Positions 10,581-21,879 of a stretch of DNA of 64,000 bases are shown piece after piece. The position numbers and the translations under genes were made by a program. Numbering within the stretch: position 1 is the stretch's first letter; each line of letters opens with the position of its first letter. The stretch lies in contig NC_084599.1 in NCBI RefSeq assembly GCF_033807715.1, positions 27,874,125-27,938,124 on the forward strand, written 5' to 3'. The notes under the pieces are model-generated. The model did no database searches. It was not told the DNA's origin and saw only the letters and a program-made list of their open reading frames with translations. The DNA is from Cololabis saira. Lineage: Eukaryota; Chordata; Actinopteri; Beloniformes; Belonidae.

Positions 10581-10819
10581 CGGTGAGAAAACACCATTGA
10601 GAAACACAGGAGAGTGCTCAAAGCCATACAGTCCTACCAGGCTGCAGCTAATTTTAACTCACTAAAGTCATGGTATATAGGGTCCAATGTAACACTTTAA
10701 TGTCTGCGCGTTATAGCTTTCAAGTATCAAAACGCATTATATGCTGTGTGTTTCAGGTTGCTGTGCTAAAGCAACGTTAACGCTGCAAACCGTCGGTCTG
10801 GTCGTTCAATTGAGCCTCG

Positions 10820-10936
10820 GAGTGGTGGGATGTTGTTGTTCCCAGCTTAACGCGCCAGCAGTGGGTGGAGAACTTCAGGATGTCTGAGGAAATGTACAAC
10901 TCCCTCTGCAACAAGCTATGCAACATTTTCTTGTAA
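10820..10936 (+). pseudogene. PIF/Harbinger (HARBI1-like) transposase N-terminal fragment
   Basis: The frame reads EWWDVVVPSLTRQQWVENFR followed by MSEEMYNSLCNKL, then a stop at 10934-10936. The WVENFRMS block is a hallmark of HARBI1-like transposases (family form: W-x-x-NFRMS-x-x-x-F). The rest of the nuclease, including the DDE residues, is absent, so this is a relic. A separate scrap of the same protein class (FPGVTGC...DSTHVSIKAP) lies at 35361-35543. Confidence 0.65.
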
Positions 10937-11970
10937 ATAAGGTAGAGCTTTACAAATATCTATTGGTGGTCTCAGTTCTCATGGTTTACCTTGGTACTAT
11001 CTTCTTTTTATATATCTTAAATGAAATAAGTAGAGCTTATAACTTCATATCTGTGTGGACTCCTCTCCTCTCTACATGGCAAAAAAATGTGTTACCCACT
11101 TGGTTACATACAGTTTTTCCAAAAATATTGCAATTAGTGAAAAATAGTAAGCTCTACAATATGTCAAAAAAGTCACATTTTCATCAACTTGATCTTTTTG
11201 AATATACACTCATTTCTGCATTTCTATCCTGAAATATGTTCCTGAAAAAATCAGGACAAGAGGAACTATGATTATAATTTGGTACAAAAGCATAATCCAC
11301 AAATGTGCATTTGAAAAGCAACAATGAACAAGATCTCCATTTTGGACAAAATGTGCTTTATATCGAAGATGTATAAGGTAAGTCAGATGGTTACCAGCAA
11401 CCAGTCCAAAAGCATCTGATGATAGTGGGATGTATCGGTGCTCTAAGCAAAAGTAATTTACTTTTCAGTGATAATGCAAAACCACAGTCTGAACACAACA
11501 AAAACAGAATTTGTCTTCAGTGCTTTGTATCCCCAATGCGAGAAAGTTTTTGAAGTGCTGTGAGAAGGAACTGTTACATTACAAAGTGGTAGAAGTTTTA
11601 TTGTCACAACTTTTCTTTTTCCAGTTTTCCTTTTGGGGGGAGGGGGTGCTGCTGCCATGACTTGATCAAATGGGTGCTTATTCACAAATACAGTGAAGCA
11701 TGAAACATTTTGAATCTATGCTTTCGGCTATGAAGTAGAAGTTGAACTAAATACAAGATTTATTTATTAAAAAAAAGTTTAAAACAATTATAATTTTTCA
11801 TACAAGTCAAGTCTTTCTGATTTTTTTTTTTTATCAAGAATATCAAACCTGTCCATGACTTCATATTAGCAGTGACCCTGGGGTTAATTATGCTGCCTCT
11901 CCACACATCCTGCTGAAGTGCTGAAAGCATTTAAACACCATTGATCCATCATTAGTTCTCTTTTTTTTTT
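10937..11970. other. No recognisable gene
   Basis: AT-rich sequence with a 104-codon ORF (10918-11232) that has no motif I recognise. It could be intron-like sequence of the Harbinger relic, but nothing supports that directly. Confidence 0.35.
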
Positions 11971-12093
11971 TCTCAGTCAAAAGCGTTACCGTGGTGACGA
12001 TAGACGCCAAAAATCGCGCCCCCACTTCATCTGATTGGTCCATATTTGATAGTTCCTACTTTCTGCCATAACTTTTGAATGGTTTGACATAAA

Positions 12094-13021
12094 GGGCCAG
12101 TCCCAATACACCCCCTAGCCCTACTTTTCAGCCCTTCCCCCTAAATTTTGCGTGTTCCCGTGAGGGTAGTGGTGTCCCAATTCCTCTTTGCATGTAGGGT
12201 TAGTGGGCATATCGAGCGGTAGTGTGTATGAATCTACCCCTTCACAGCTAAGGATTTCAGATGCTGACTTCGAGACCAAGGGCCAGAAAAATTTCCCAGA
12301 ATGCTTTACATTATCATTTGCAGACTGAATCAAACAAAAAAACATGGCGGACATTTCTAATTTTTAGTGAATAAAATCAATATTTTGAGTTAGTTTCTGC
12401 ATAAAAATGCGTTTTGATTACATTTCTAGCGAGAAATATATATTTTACTTTCATAATATTCATTCAGTGAATATACAAAATTACTCGTTTGGTCATTGTT
12501 GCATTGTATCTTCAGATCTCGCCATAAAGGCTGATTTATGGTTCCGCGTTACACCAACGCAGAGCCCACGCCCTAGGCTATGCCGTAGGCTCTGCGTCGA
12601 TTTAACGCGGAACCATAAATCGCCGGCGGCTCTTCTCATCTCCAAAAACATCTGAGCAAATTTCTTAACAGGCGTTATTTGGATAAACTGAGCCCAGGTT
12701 GGGGATCTTAATGGTTACTTTCACGCCTGAAAAAATATTAAAACTTAATAAAGTGGCATATTAACAGCGCTACAGCGGAAATTAAAACAGCTTTTAGCTT
12801 GCTTTTAGCTCTCAGCTTCCTGATATGGTGTGACGTATGTGCAAACGTAACTACGCAGTCGCTTACGTACCCAAACGTAAACCACGCAGTGACGTAGCAA
12901 GTGGTGTCCCAATCCCTAGGGAAGATTACAAGGGCCCTACGCCTTGTGGCTTTATTTTTAGGGCTAGTGGTAGTGAGTGAGGGCTAGTGGTAGAAAGTAG
13001 GGGGTGTATTGGGATTGGCCC
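12094..13021. mobile_element. DNA transposon with 24-bp terminal inverted repeats
   Basis: Left end GGGCCAGTCCCAATACACCC; right end, read on the minus strand, GGGCCAATCCCAATACACCC. The match continues to CCTA, giving 24 bp with one mismatch. It is flanked by AAA on both sides (12091-12093, 13022-13024). The interrupted host repeat elsewhere reads GACATAAAGAGTCG, so a 3-bp duplication (AAA, or TAA with one change) is supported. No coding sequence, so it is non-autonomous. It contains a family A MITE at 12529-12622. A 3-bp duplication would fit PIF/Harbinger, but the TIR does not prove it. Confidence 0.8.
12529..12622. mobile_element. Palindromic MITE family A, copy 3
   Basis: AGGCTGATTTATGGTTCCGC ... 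GCGGAACCATAAATCGCC, preceded by ATAA. Nested inside the 12094-13021 element. Confidence 0.85.
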
Positions 13022-13280
13022 AAAGACTCGTGGGTGGTGTCATCGACTCTGTTTTGAGTCCTTGACCATAATTGGCATGAATTAGCCCCACCCCTTCTTC
13101 TGATTGGTACTTTCTGCCATAACTTTTGAATAGTTTGATATAGAGAGTTGTGGGTGGTGTCGTCCACTAAATGTCTAGGCCTGAAGACATCTACATGCAA
13201 GTCATACAAGCGCTTCCACTGCAGCACGCCTGAACGTGCACAAGGGTGCGAGGGCCCGTTCATCGCTACTTGCAGCTTTA

Positions 13281-14285
<1,005 letters not shown>

Positions 14286-15160
14286 TTAGGGCCCGAGCAC
14301 TTACATTGCGAAGGCCCTATTGTATCTTTAGGAGTTCTCGTTCTCGTTTTTATTTTTCTTCCGACGAAATGAGGGCCTTTTTGCCCCCCTAAACGTGCCC
14401 CAAAAGTCACCAAATTTTGCACGCAAGCCAGGCCTGGCGAAAAATTTGATATTTAATGGTTTGCATTAATGGGGGTGGCCTAATGGCTCAACAGCGCCCC
14501 CTAGAAAAAATTGTGCCTCAAGCCCCACCATACGGTTTGACTTACATGCACGAAAATCGGTACACATCTGTATCATGTTGCAACTTAAAGAAAAGTTTCT
14601 TATACGTACATACACGCACACACACACATAGACATACACACTGGCTTGTTCACCTGCATGCTTGCTCTGTAGTTTTGGGGTTAGTTAGCGGTAGCTTAGC
14701 TCAGACTGTGATCAGATCTCGAGATTTGGGTCGATTGCTGCTCGTGTTTTGGTCGGCTCCGTGTCGGTTTTGTTTGTGGTTTTTGTTGCAGGTCTCCAGT
14801 GCTTGACGTGTGCCTCCGTGTGTTCTTGCTTCCTGGATTGGCAGTGGATGTTACCACCCCCCCCCAAAAAACTGTGTTTGTATGTGTGTATATATATATG
14901 TATGTGTGTGCATATGTATGCGTATATATATATGTATATATATTAAATATAGTAATAATGCACATATGCCTTTGGTTTTTACCGGCATGGTATCAATCAT
15001 TAATATGTGTGCAGACAAGGTGAAAAAAATTAAAATTTTGAATTAATCGTGTAATTTTGGCGCAATTTATGCCATTTCTTCAGCCGCTTCTTCGCCCGAA
15101 CCATAACGTGCACCCAGGTGTGTTATACATCAAAATGTGCGTCTCGATCCTTACTCTTCT
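14286..15160 (+). repeat. GGGCCC-flanked interspersed repeat, copy split by an L1 tail
   Basis: The left part (14286-14604) begins AGGGCCCGAGCAC. The right part (about 15046-15160) is the reverse complement of 18160-18285 (for example the ATGCCATTTCTTC and GTGTGTTATACATC phrases). The L1 tail at 14605-15028 separates the two. The orientation relative to the 17800 copy is inverted. Confidence 0.6.
14605..15028 (+). mobile_element. 5'-truncated L1 insertion: 3' tail only
   Basis: Matches 3655-4130 over its whole length: ACTGGCTTGTTCACCTGCATG near 14640, AGCTTAGCTCAGACTG near 14693, TTCCTGGATTGGCAGTGGATG near 14830 and GTGTGCAGACAAGGT near 15008, ending in a short A-rich tail. Only the last roughly 430 bp of the element were copied. 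Confidence 0.8.
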
Positions 15161-15235
15161 CTGTATAAATGGTTTCATCTTATTTTTTTCTCTCATACAC
15201 ATATTTCTTGATGGTCCACAAAATAAAAAGTTGTC

Positions 15236-15863
<628 letters not shown>

Positions 15864-16200
15864 TTAAAGGAGCTTGAGGCAGGATTATGAAAAAAATGTG
15901 TATACGTTTTAAGTTTTCTAGTAATAATGTCAGATGAAGCGTTCTAAACCAAAACGAATGAGCCCTCTACCGTATCTCTCCGTTGCCTTGAACAGGCTGT
16001 GTGCTGCAAAATGTGCTGCAATTGTGGGGCCGAATTTCCCGCGCTGTCCTGCGGATGTGACGTCAAATGACGCTGCATGCGCATTCTCCCCGTTCTCCCG
16101 TGCTGGCTTCGCTGTTGGCTGCAGTACCCCCGACGGCCGTCGTGGCGAAGGGTGGCGCTAATGAGTCTCATTTCTTAAAAGGAGCCTCATGCTCCTTTAA
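15864..16200. mobile_element. TTAA-flanked MITE
   Basis: Left end TTAAAGGAGCTTGAGGC; right end, read on the minus strand, TTAAAGGAGCATGAGGC. TTAA at both ends (15864-15867, 16197-16200) is the target duplication expected of piggyBac- or Kolobok-type elements. The 300-bp GC-richer interior has no credible ORF. Confidence 0.8.
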
Positions 16201-16435
16201 GCTGAAGAAATTTCACATGCAAGTTTTCTTTCCTTTCATATAATCTGATACGGTTGTCCCAAATATACAAATGTTTTGGATGTCATTTATATATACCACC
16301 AGGGTCTTGTGAGTCATACCTGTGTACATCAGGATTTTTTGCAGGCTTGACCAAAGTCAGTGACTTTGAGGTTCATCATAAATGGTGAACTTTCTAATTT
16401 TCCTGCTTCACATGTTCAGGAATAAGGATGAGCTG
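16201..16435. other. No recognisable gene
   Basis: AT-rich spacer; nothing recognisable. Confidence 0.4.
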
Positions 16436-16735
16436 TGAACCGTTCAGAAGGAGTCGAGAAGTAAGATCAGGGAGGGAAAAGCCAGTTACAGGAGGTAGAT
16501 GGAGGAGCAGCTTGGGGGCAGGACATCAGAGGAGTGTGGAGAAGCCTGGAAACCTTTACGGGCTACAAAAACCCCCATGAACAGGTTGAGGGGGAGCGAC
16601 AGTGGGCCAAAGATCGAAATCTACATTTCAATAGGTTTAATCAGGCACCCACTCCTCTCCCCATGCAGCCAGTCCGTCACTTGCTGACACCTGGTTTATG
16701 TCCTCACACCTCACACCTCTAGCTCATCGGACAAT
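16436..16735 (+). pseudogene. Rex/CR1-like LINE ORF2 fragment (endonuclease-RT linker)
   Basis: The piece MWRSLETFTGYKNPHEQVEG followed by WAKDRNLHFNRF, and just upstream YRRRMEEQLGG in another frame, resembles the linker between endonuclease and RT in fish Rex/CR1-type LINEs. A frameshift separates the two. No catalytic residues are present in the fragment. Confidence 0.55.
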
Positions 16736-16799
16736 ACAACCATTTCACACCAAGGTGAAGCCTCTCGTCCCCCACCCCTGTTCTTCACTGCAGACTTAA

Positions 16800-17189
16800 G
16801 CCTGGTTTATGGTTCTGCGTTAAATCAACGCAGAGTCTACGCTGTAGGGTACGCAGTTACGCGGGAGGCTCTCCGTAGCCTACGCCATAGCCTGACGTGC
16901 ACCTCCCAAAAAATTTAACTACGCATCGAGGCGACGCAGACCCAACGCTGACCGAAAGGGCTGTGATTGGTTTGCTTAGTAGCAACGCATTTCCGGTTCC
17001 AGACTGCAACATTCCCGCCATTTTTAAACATCTTGTTGTTGTACACGGACAGAACATTATCAACATGGACCAAGTTGAGGAGCGACTCATGGAGGAAGTC
17101 TGTAAATATCCCCTAAAAATTAAAAATTAAAAATAAATAAAAATCCCCTAGTGCTCTGGGGGGGTATTGCACCGCAGCGAAATCAGGCT
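16800..17189 (+). mobile_element. Family A element, copy 4: internally deleted Harbinger with MADF-like ORF start
   Basis: Starts GCCTGGTTTATGGTTCTGCG and ends ...AAATCAGGCT, flanked by TAA on both sides (16797-16799, 17190-17192). Unlike the palindromic copies it keeps non-palindromic interior. An ATG at 17065 begins MDQVEERLMEEVCKYPL, which looks like the start of a MADF DNA-binding domain as found beside the nuclease in PIF/Harbinger elements. The ORF then runs into A-rich sequence, so the domain is truncated. Confidence 0.65.
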
Positions 17190-17192
17190 TAA

Positions 17193-17690
17193 GGGGGCGA
17201 ATATACTTTTCAGAATGTGTATGCATCATGGCCGACACGCGTATCCTGCATTCGTTTGACAGGCACGTTCTTCAAAAGACACCGAACGCGTATGCAGTTC
17301 TTTCTCTGCCCATGAGTGGCGCTGGTCCCGGTCAGAGCACCAGCTGACCATGAGTGACTTGCCACGCAGGTCGGAAACTTGCGGACTGATTTGAAGAGAT
17401 TTATGATCCACATCGCTACAGCACAGTGACAAACATGCGTGTCAGAACAGCGGGCGGCAAATCAACACAGTCCTGGGTGCAGATAGAGTCGTGCTCATTA
17501 TGTCCGTGCTCGTCGGAAGATGCAGAGCAAACACAGCGGTGATGGTGCAGGTGGGGTGTTTTGTCTGAGCTGGATACAGAGGTTTTCAGTCTTCGCTCGA
17601 CCGACACCGACTTTGCTCCAAATATTTCGGTAAATTAATGACGACATGCACACGCATGCTCTAACCTTGTAACTGGCTGCTACAGCTCGA
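17193..17690. mobile_element. Harbinger-like MITE family B, copy 2
   Basis: Shares ATCATGGCCGACACGCGTAT and GGCGCTGGTCCCGGTCA with the 46.4-kb copy. It starts right at the TAA that closes the preceding family A element. The right end is not resolved; it may run to about 17760. Confidence 0.55.
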
Positions 17691-17799
17691 TAGCTCGTCC
17701 CTGTCGCCACGTAGTGCAGGATGACCGCCCTGCTGCGGTCTTGGACTTGCCGTGTCTGGTTTTGAGCTGAATAATAAAAATGTAATAAAATAATAATAA

Positions 17800-18285
17800 T
17801 TAAAGCCTCAAGCAGCGATGAACGGGCCCTCGCGCGTAAAATTTTCACCAATAAAGGTCAAGGACTCAAAACTAAGTCCAATGACACCACCCATGACTCT
17901 TTATGTCAAACCATTCAAAATATATGGCAGAAAATAGGAACTATGAAATATCGACCAATCAGAAGAAGCGGCAGGGGTTATTTGCACCAATTATGGTCAA
18001 GGACTTAAAACCGAGCCCGATGACACCACCCACGACTCTTTATGTCAAACCATTCAAAAGTTATGGCAGAAAATAGGAACTATCAAATATGGACCAACCA
18101 GATGAAGGGGGGGGCGCGCTTTTTGGCGTCCATCGTCGCCACGGTGACGCTTTTGACTGAGAAAAGTAATGCCCATCGTTGCAGGATCGAGACGCACATA
18201 TTGATGTATAACACACCTGGGTGCACGTTGCGGTTCGGGCTGCATTAACGGCCGAAGAAATGGCATAAATTGCTACAAAATTACC
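17800..18285 (-). repeat. GGGCCC-flanked interspersed repeat, uninterrupted copy
   Basis: Contains GATGAACGGGCCCTCG near 17817, two tandem versions of a block ending ACCACCCA(T/C)GACTCTTTATG (about 17885 and 18025), and the right portion that matches 15046-15160 on the other strand. It serves as the reference for the split copies at 11972-13280 and 14286-15160. Confidence 0.65.
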
Positions 18286-18740
18286 GTATTTTCACGACCA
18301 TAAGGCGCACTGTGTGAAAAGGCGCACCCTCCGTTTTGTATGTAATTTTTGGTTTTAAAACATACATACGGCGTACCGACCCAAAAGGCGCAGTCACAGA
18401 CACGGAGACGCGGAGCGCCGAAAACACACTCACGCTGCAGAACAGACCCACAAGCACACACGTGCTTATTTAAAAATAGGACAGGAGCAAAACTTAGTTT
18501 GATTGTACTTTATTTCAGTTTTTACATTAATCAAACCCTTCAAAGTCCTCATCCTCTGTTTCTGCATTAAAGAGCTCCGCTAGTTCAGCTGCGCCAGTCC
18601 GAATTTCCAGACATGTCTCAGCCACTTGATCATCATCTCTTCATCCAGCTACCCCTTTTCATTCGCCCTTATAATGACTGCGGCTGGAAACGTCTTTCCT
18701 CGGTGTCAGTCACTTTCTGCACAACAGTAAATAAACTTTT
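18284..18740 (-). pseudogene. pogo/Tigger-like transposon deletion derivative
   Basis: The right-hand end in transcript sense is the TIR-like ACCGTATTTTCACGACCATA plus AGGCGCAC at 18284-18311, typical of fish pogo/Tigger elements. On the minus strand, from 18740 leftwards, FTVVQKVTDTEERRF is followed in another frame by DEEMMIKWLRHVWK. In a third arrangement comes the acidic C-terminus ELFNAETEDEDFEGFD with stop. The DDE core between WK and the tail is missing, so an internal deletion joined the two. The second TIR was not found. Confidence 0.65.
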
Positions 18741-18768
18741 CATACCCCGTTGTGCGGATCCTCCACCG

Positions 18769-18832
18769 CGCAGAGCCCGTCTCTCCCCGGCGCAGAGCCC
18801 GTCTCTCCCCGGCGCAGAGCCCGTCTCTCCCC
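18769..18832. repeat. 22-bp tandem repeat, three copies
   Basis: The unit CGCAGAGCCCGTCTCTCCCC+GG occurs at 18769, 18791 and 18813, the last shortened by 2 bp. Confidence 0.95.
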
Positions 18833-18876
18833 ACTGCAGTACCAGTTTTGGCCATTTCTTACAGACGGCTCCTTTA
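18833..18876. mobile_element. Right-end fragment of TTAA MITE family D
   Basis: ACTGCAGTACCAGTTTTGG ... CAGACGGCTCCTTTAA matches the ends of the full copies at 58054-58534 and 59035-59465. Confidence 0.7.
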
Positions 18877-19039
18877 ATAATGGATGGAAAACAGAAGCAG
18901 CAGTGGTCTACGGTACAATGCATCAACAGTAACGTCGACGGGCTCCGTGCCCGCCGATGGAGCGGCAGCCTTGCGTCCCAGCCTGCGGGGACGCGTTCCA
19001 GCCCGCTCCCAGCCCGCGTCCCAGCCCGCAGGGACGCGT

Positions 19040-19363
19040 CCCCGCCGCTCGATCCGTGGTTCCTCCAGCCTTCAGCCCGCTTCCGCATCGCAGCTCCCCG
19101 GGAGCATCTACTCATTCAGACTTGGATTACAGTATTCCATTAGGTTTATATTATTATTTTTTATTTATTTAACATGCACAAATATAATTTATACAACGGC
19201 ATAAAGCAGACAAAGTTTCCCAGCCCGGGTCCCCGCCGCTAGATCCGTGGTTCCTCCAGCCTTCAGCCCGCTTCCGCATCGCAGCTCCCCCGGGAGCATT
19301 TACACATTCAGACTTGGATTACAGTATTCCACTCGGTTTATATTATTATCATTTATTTAACAG
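19040..19363. repeat. Direct duplication of about 130 bp
   Basis: 19040-19173 and 19231-19363 share CCCCGCCGCTCGATCCGTGG (C/A variant in the second copy), TTCCTCCAGCCTTCAGCCCG, GACTTGGATTACAGTATTCC and a TTATTATTATT-type end. They are separated by a 57-bp spacer. Confidence 0.9.
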
Positions 19364-19584
19364 CTAAGCTAATTGTACCGGGAAATGGTGACGTATACAG
19401 TAACGTGATGACGTGGCTCTCTGGCCAGCTGCTGGCCAGCACCAGCTTGTGTAAAAGCAAACGGTTCTCAACCGGTTCTTACTTAGAACCAACCGCGAAC
19501 CGGCTCTAGCACCAGCACTAGCGCCAGCCCTGGAACCAGATTGGTGTAAAAGGGGTAATAGAGAAGGTTAGAAACGGGGAAGAT

Positions 19585-19704
19585 AAAGACATGGCTCAGA
19601 GGCTGAATTTCTAATTCATTTAGCAAAAACAATCAAAAGCTTGTTTTTAAGACATTCAAGGCCTGTTTAAAATAGGTATTAGATTCCATAATAGGTCCCC
19701 TTTA
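19585..19704 (-). mobile_element. TTAA MITE family C, terminal fragment
   Basis: ATCAAAAGCTTGTTTTTAAG, GACATTCAAGGCCTGTTTAAA and the terminus ATAATAGGTCCCCTTTAA match the ends of the copies at 25377-26492 and 59733-61144. The other terminus is not visible. The preceding 19400-19560 may belong to the same element. Confidence 0.6.
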
Positions 19705-20230
19705 AGTTTTGCAAACAGTCTGCTGTCTCAGCTTTCATGCTGATCACATTTTTCTTATATCATTGCTGTCGGGTGGAAACTTTGTATGTCCAAATTGTTC
19801 TTTTTTCATTGTTTAAAAAAAAGCATTTAAAAATAGTGAAAAAATAGCCAATCTACAAGCTCACGTGTCACATTGTGACGTACATGTAGATTGTCTATTT
19901 TCATTACCTTTGTGTGACACTCTTTTATGATAAAGTAGAGCCTTAATTTAGAAAAAAAATGTAAACATGGAGATATGAGGTTTCTGCCCATCAGTAATAA
20001 TGGAAAAAGTAGGTTTGCCTCATTGAGCGTTAATATTTCAATCCTGTGATTTTGGCCAGTTCAACAGTTACTGAGTTTCAACTGTGTGTCTTTGAAAACA
20101 GTATTGTAGCATAACAGATTCTGTTCTAGCTCACTTTTATAAAGCAGGAAGCAATTATTTAATTTTACAATTTTGTGACTCAGGAATGTTTAAGCCATGC
20201 TTAAGTTGAGACAATAAAAAATAACAAAAA
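19705..20230. other. No recognisable gene
   Basis: AT-rich. An imperfect inverted repeat (AAAATAGCCAATCTACA / TGTAGATTGTCTATTTT, about 19842-19902) with TCACGTGTCACATTGTGACG in the loop may mark a further small MITE. Confidence 0.35.
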
Positions 20231-20329
20231 ATATGCAGTCTGTGATGCAGCTTGTTTCTAGCATGCTTGTTTATTATAGGAAGTCCCTAAAATCTCTTTT
20301 ATTCAGTAGTAGCCCAGTTAGAACAGGAA

Positions 20330-20560
20330 GAATCCCCTTTATTAAATTTCCTGCATATTCTGCAACTTTTCGCATATTTCGCAACCGACGCATATTTCAC
20401 AACTTTCCGCATATTTCGCATAAAATCGCATATTTTTCATAAAATCATACAAAAACCCTGCATATTTCATCGCATAATCAAAGATCTTAGCCCGCATAAT
20501 CAAGGATTTTAGCCCGCATAATCAAGGATTTTTGCCCGCATTTTTCTGGAGGGTCTAGTT
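20330..20560. repeat. CGCATATTTC-rich interspersed repeat
   Basis: Variants of CGCATATTTCGCA recur at short, irregular intervals (20370-20440), followed by three tandem copies of about 28 bp built on CCCGCATAATCAAGGATTTT. Known to me only as a recurring fish repeat; family uncertain. Confidence 0.5.
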
Positions 20561-20814
20561 ATTAAATTAGTTTTTTCTCTTTGATAGCTCAGACATCTAT
20601 CTTAATTTGAAAGAGTTTAATAAGTAAATGTATAACACCTTTAATCTGCAGTGTAAAAATCTATATTCATGTTACTTCAGGATTTTCATTGTAAGAATGG
20701 GGAACAAAAACTCTAATGGGTAACAGAGTAAAGTTCATTCTCCATCACTAAAGAGTCTACATTGGATATATTTTTCATTTTTATTTTTTACTTTTATTGA
20801 ATTAAAAAAAAATG

Positions 20815-21115
20815 GGTGCACAAATATGGTAAATCTCTTTCACTGCAGAAGATTGTCTCCAGTGCAGCAACTCCAGCAGACTTAAGTCCAAGTTCTTGAA
20901 CTCCTGATAATAGTATACCTCGTACATAAAGGATTTGTTGCATGTGATGGAATTAAACGTCTCTGAACCTCTCTTCTTCCTGGCAATTTTCAAAGCCACA
21001 ATTTCACCGGCAGTATTCGTTCATTGGGTGACAACTCCAAAGCTGTCATATCCCGGGAGCTGCAGCACTTCGTGGTTTGAGGTGACAGACAAGATCATTT
21101 TTCCCATCATTTTCT
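20815..21115 (-). pseudogene. HIPK-like protein kinase, N-lobe fragment (processed or decayed copy)
   Basis: On the minus strand: HEVLQLPGYDSFGVVTQ (glycine-loop-like, normally LG-x-G-x-FG-x-V), then an in-frame TGA where these kinases usually have Cys, then NTAGEIVALKIARKKRG. The VALK lysine (codons at 20988-20999) is the expected ATP-binding Lys. After a gap comes EFKNLDLSLLELL, resembling the EMLDLSL-type hinge of HIPK-like kinases. Residues between the Lys and the hinge are missing, and nothing after VKEI is recognisable; no HRD or DFG motif is present. The multi-copy HIPK-like family of fish is a plausible source, but this is recognition from memory. Broken by a stop and a deletion, hence a pseudogene. 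Confidence 0.5.
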
Positions 21116-21342
21116 AAAAGCTCAGGTTAACACATAATGTGCAAGGAAATCTTTTGATTTCTGATTGGAAAGCAGGTGAGAAAAAAAGTTTAGATTCTTC
21201 AGGTTCCATCACATCAGTTCATAAGATTATTTTTTAACTCTACATATTTATCAAAAACACTACACGTGGAGCTAAAACACAAAAGGTTGTGTTAGTGAAG
21301 TTATGATAGTTATGATAGTGAAGTAGTGAATGTAGATTTATG
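21116..21342. other. No recognisable gene
   Basis: AT-rich spacer before the LTR element. Confidence 0.4.
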
Positions 21343-21710
21343 GTAAATGTAGCACGGCGAGTGCCACGGGGCCCGACCGACAGGATGGAGAGGACACAGA
21401 GTTTTGTGCAGAACCTTTTATTCCCAAAACACACTCTCACACATGCCCAAGCACCACGACCAGCAGCTTCAGTCTGACCACCAGTCTCAGCAGCAGCTTC
21501 TCCTCTTATAAGGCTGGCAGGGTGGAGAGGCTGACGGGCCACACCTGTGTCCCGTCAGCCTGAGTGGCTGCAGCTCCTCCACTCTGCCACACACCCCCAA
21601 CGCCAAACTCGCGCCGGGGTCCGTCCGGCCGAGCCTACTCCCCCCCCGCCCCCCTCGGAGCGGGAGAGGAAGCCGTCTGCGCCCTCGGGCCTTCCTGGTT
21701 CAGATGACCA

Positions 21711-21836
21711 CCGGGAACGGTCGGGCGGCCGTCCTCGGCGACGGGCCGACCAGCGGGAACGGTCGGGCGGCCGTCCTTGGCGACGGGCCGACCAGCGGGA
21801 ACGGTCGGGCGGCCGTCCTCGGCGACGGGCCGACCG
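21711..21836. repeat. 42-bp tandem repeat, three copies
   Basis: The unit begins GGGAACGGTCGGGCGGCCGT and ends GGGCCGACCAGC. The copies differ at single bases. Inside the compact LTR element; 42 bp keeps any reading frame (14 codons). Confidence 0.95.
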
Positions 21837-21879
21837 CCGAGAAAGCCGCTCTCGGGACCGGGCCCATGGTGGCCTCGGG

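Larger units (their letters stand above)
11972..13280 (-). repeat. GGGCCC-flanked teleost interspersed repeat, copy split by a transposon
   Basis: The left part (about 11972-12093) and right part (13022-13280) match consecutive parts of the copy at 17800-18285 in inverse orientation. Shared phrases include GAATGGTTTGACATAAA, GTCGTGGGTGGTGTC and GGGCCCGTTCATCGC. The split site is exactly where the 12094-13021 element lies. A further copy is at 14286-15160. Class unknown to me; presumably a non-autonomous DNA element. Confidence 0.65.
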
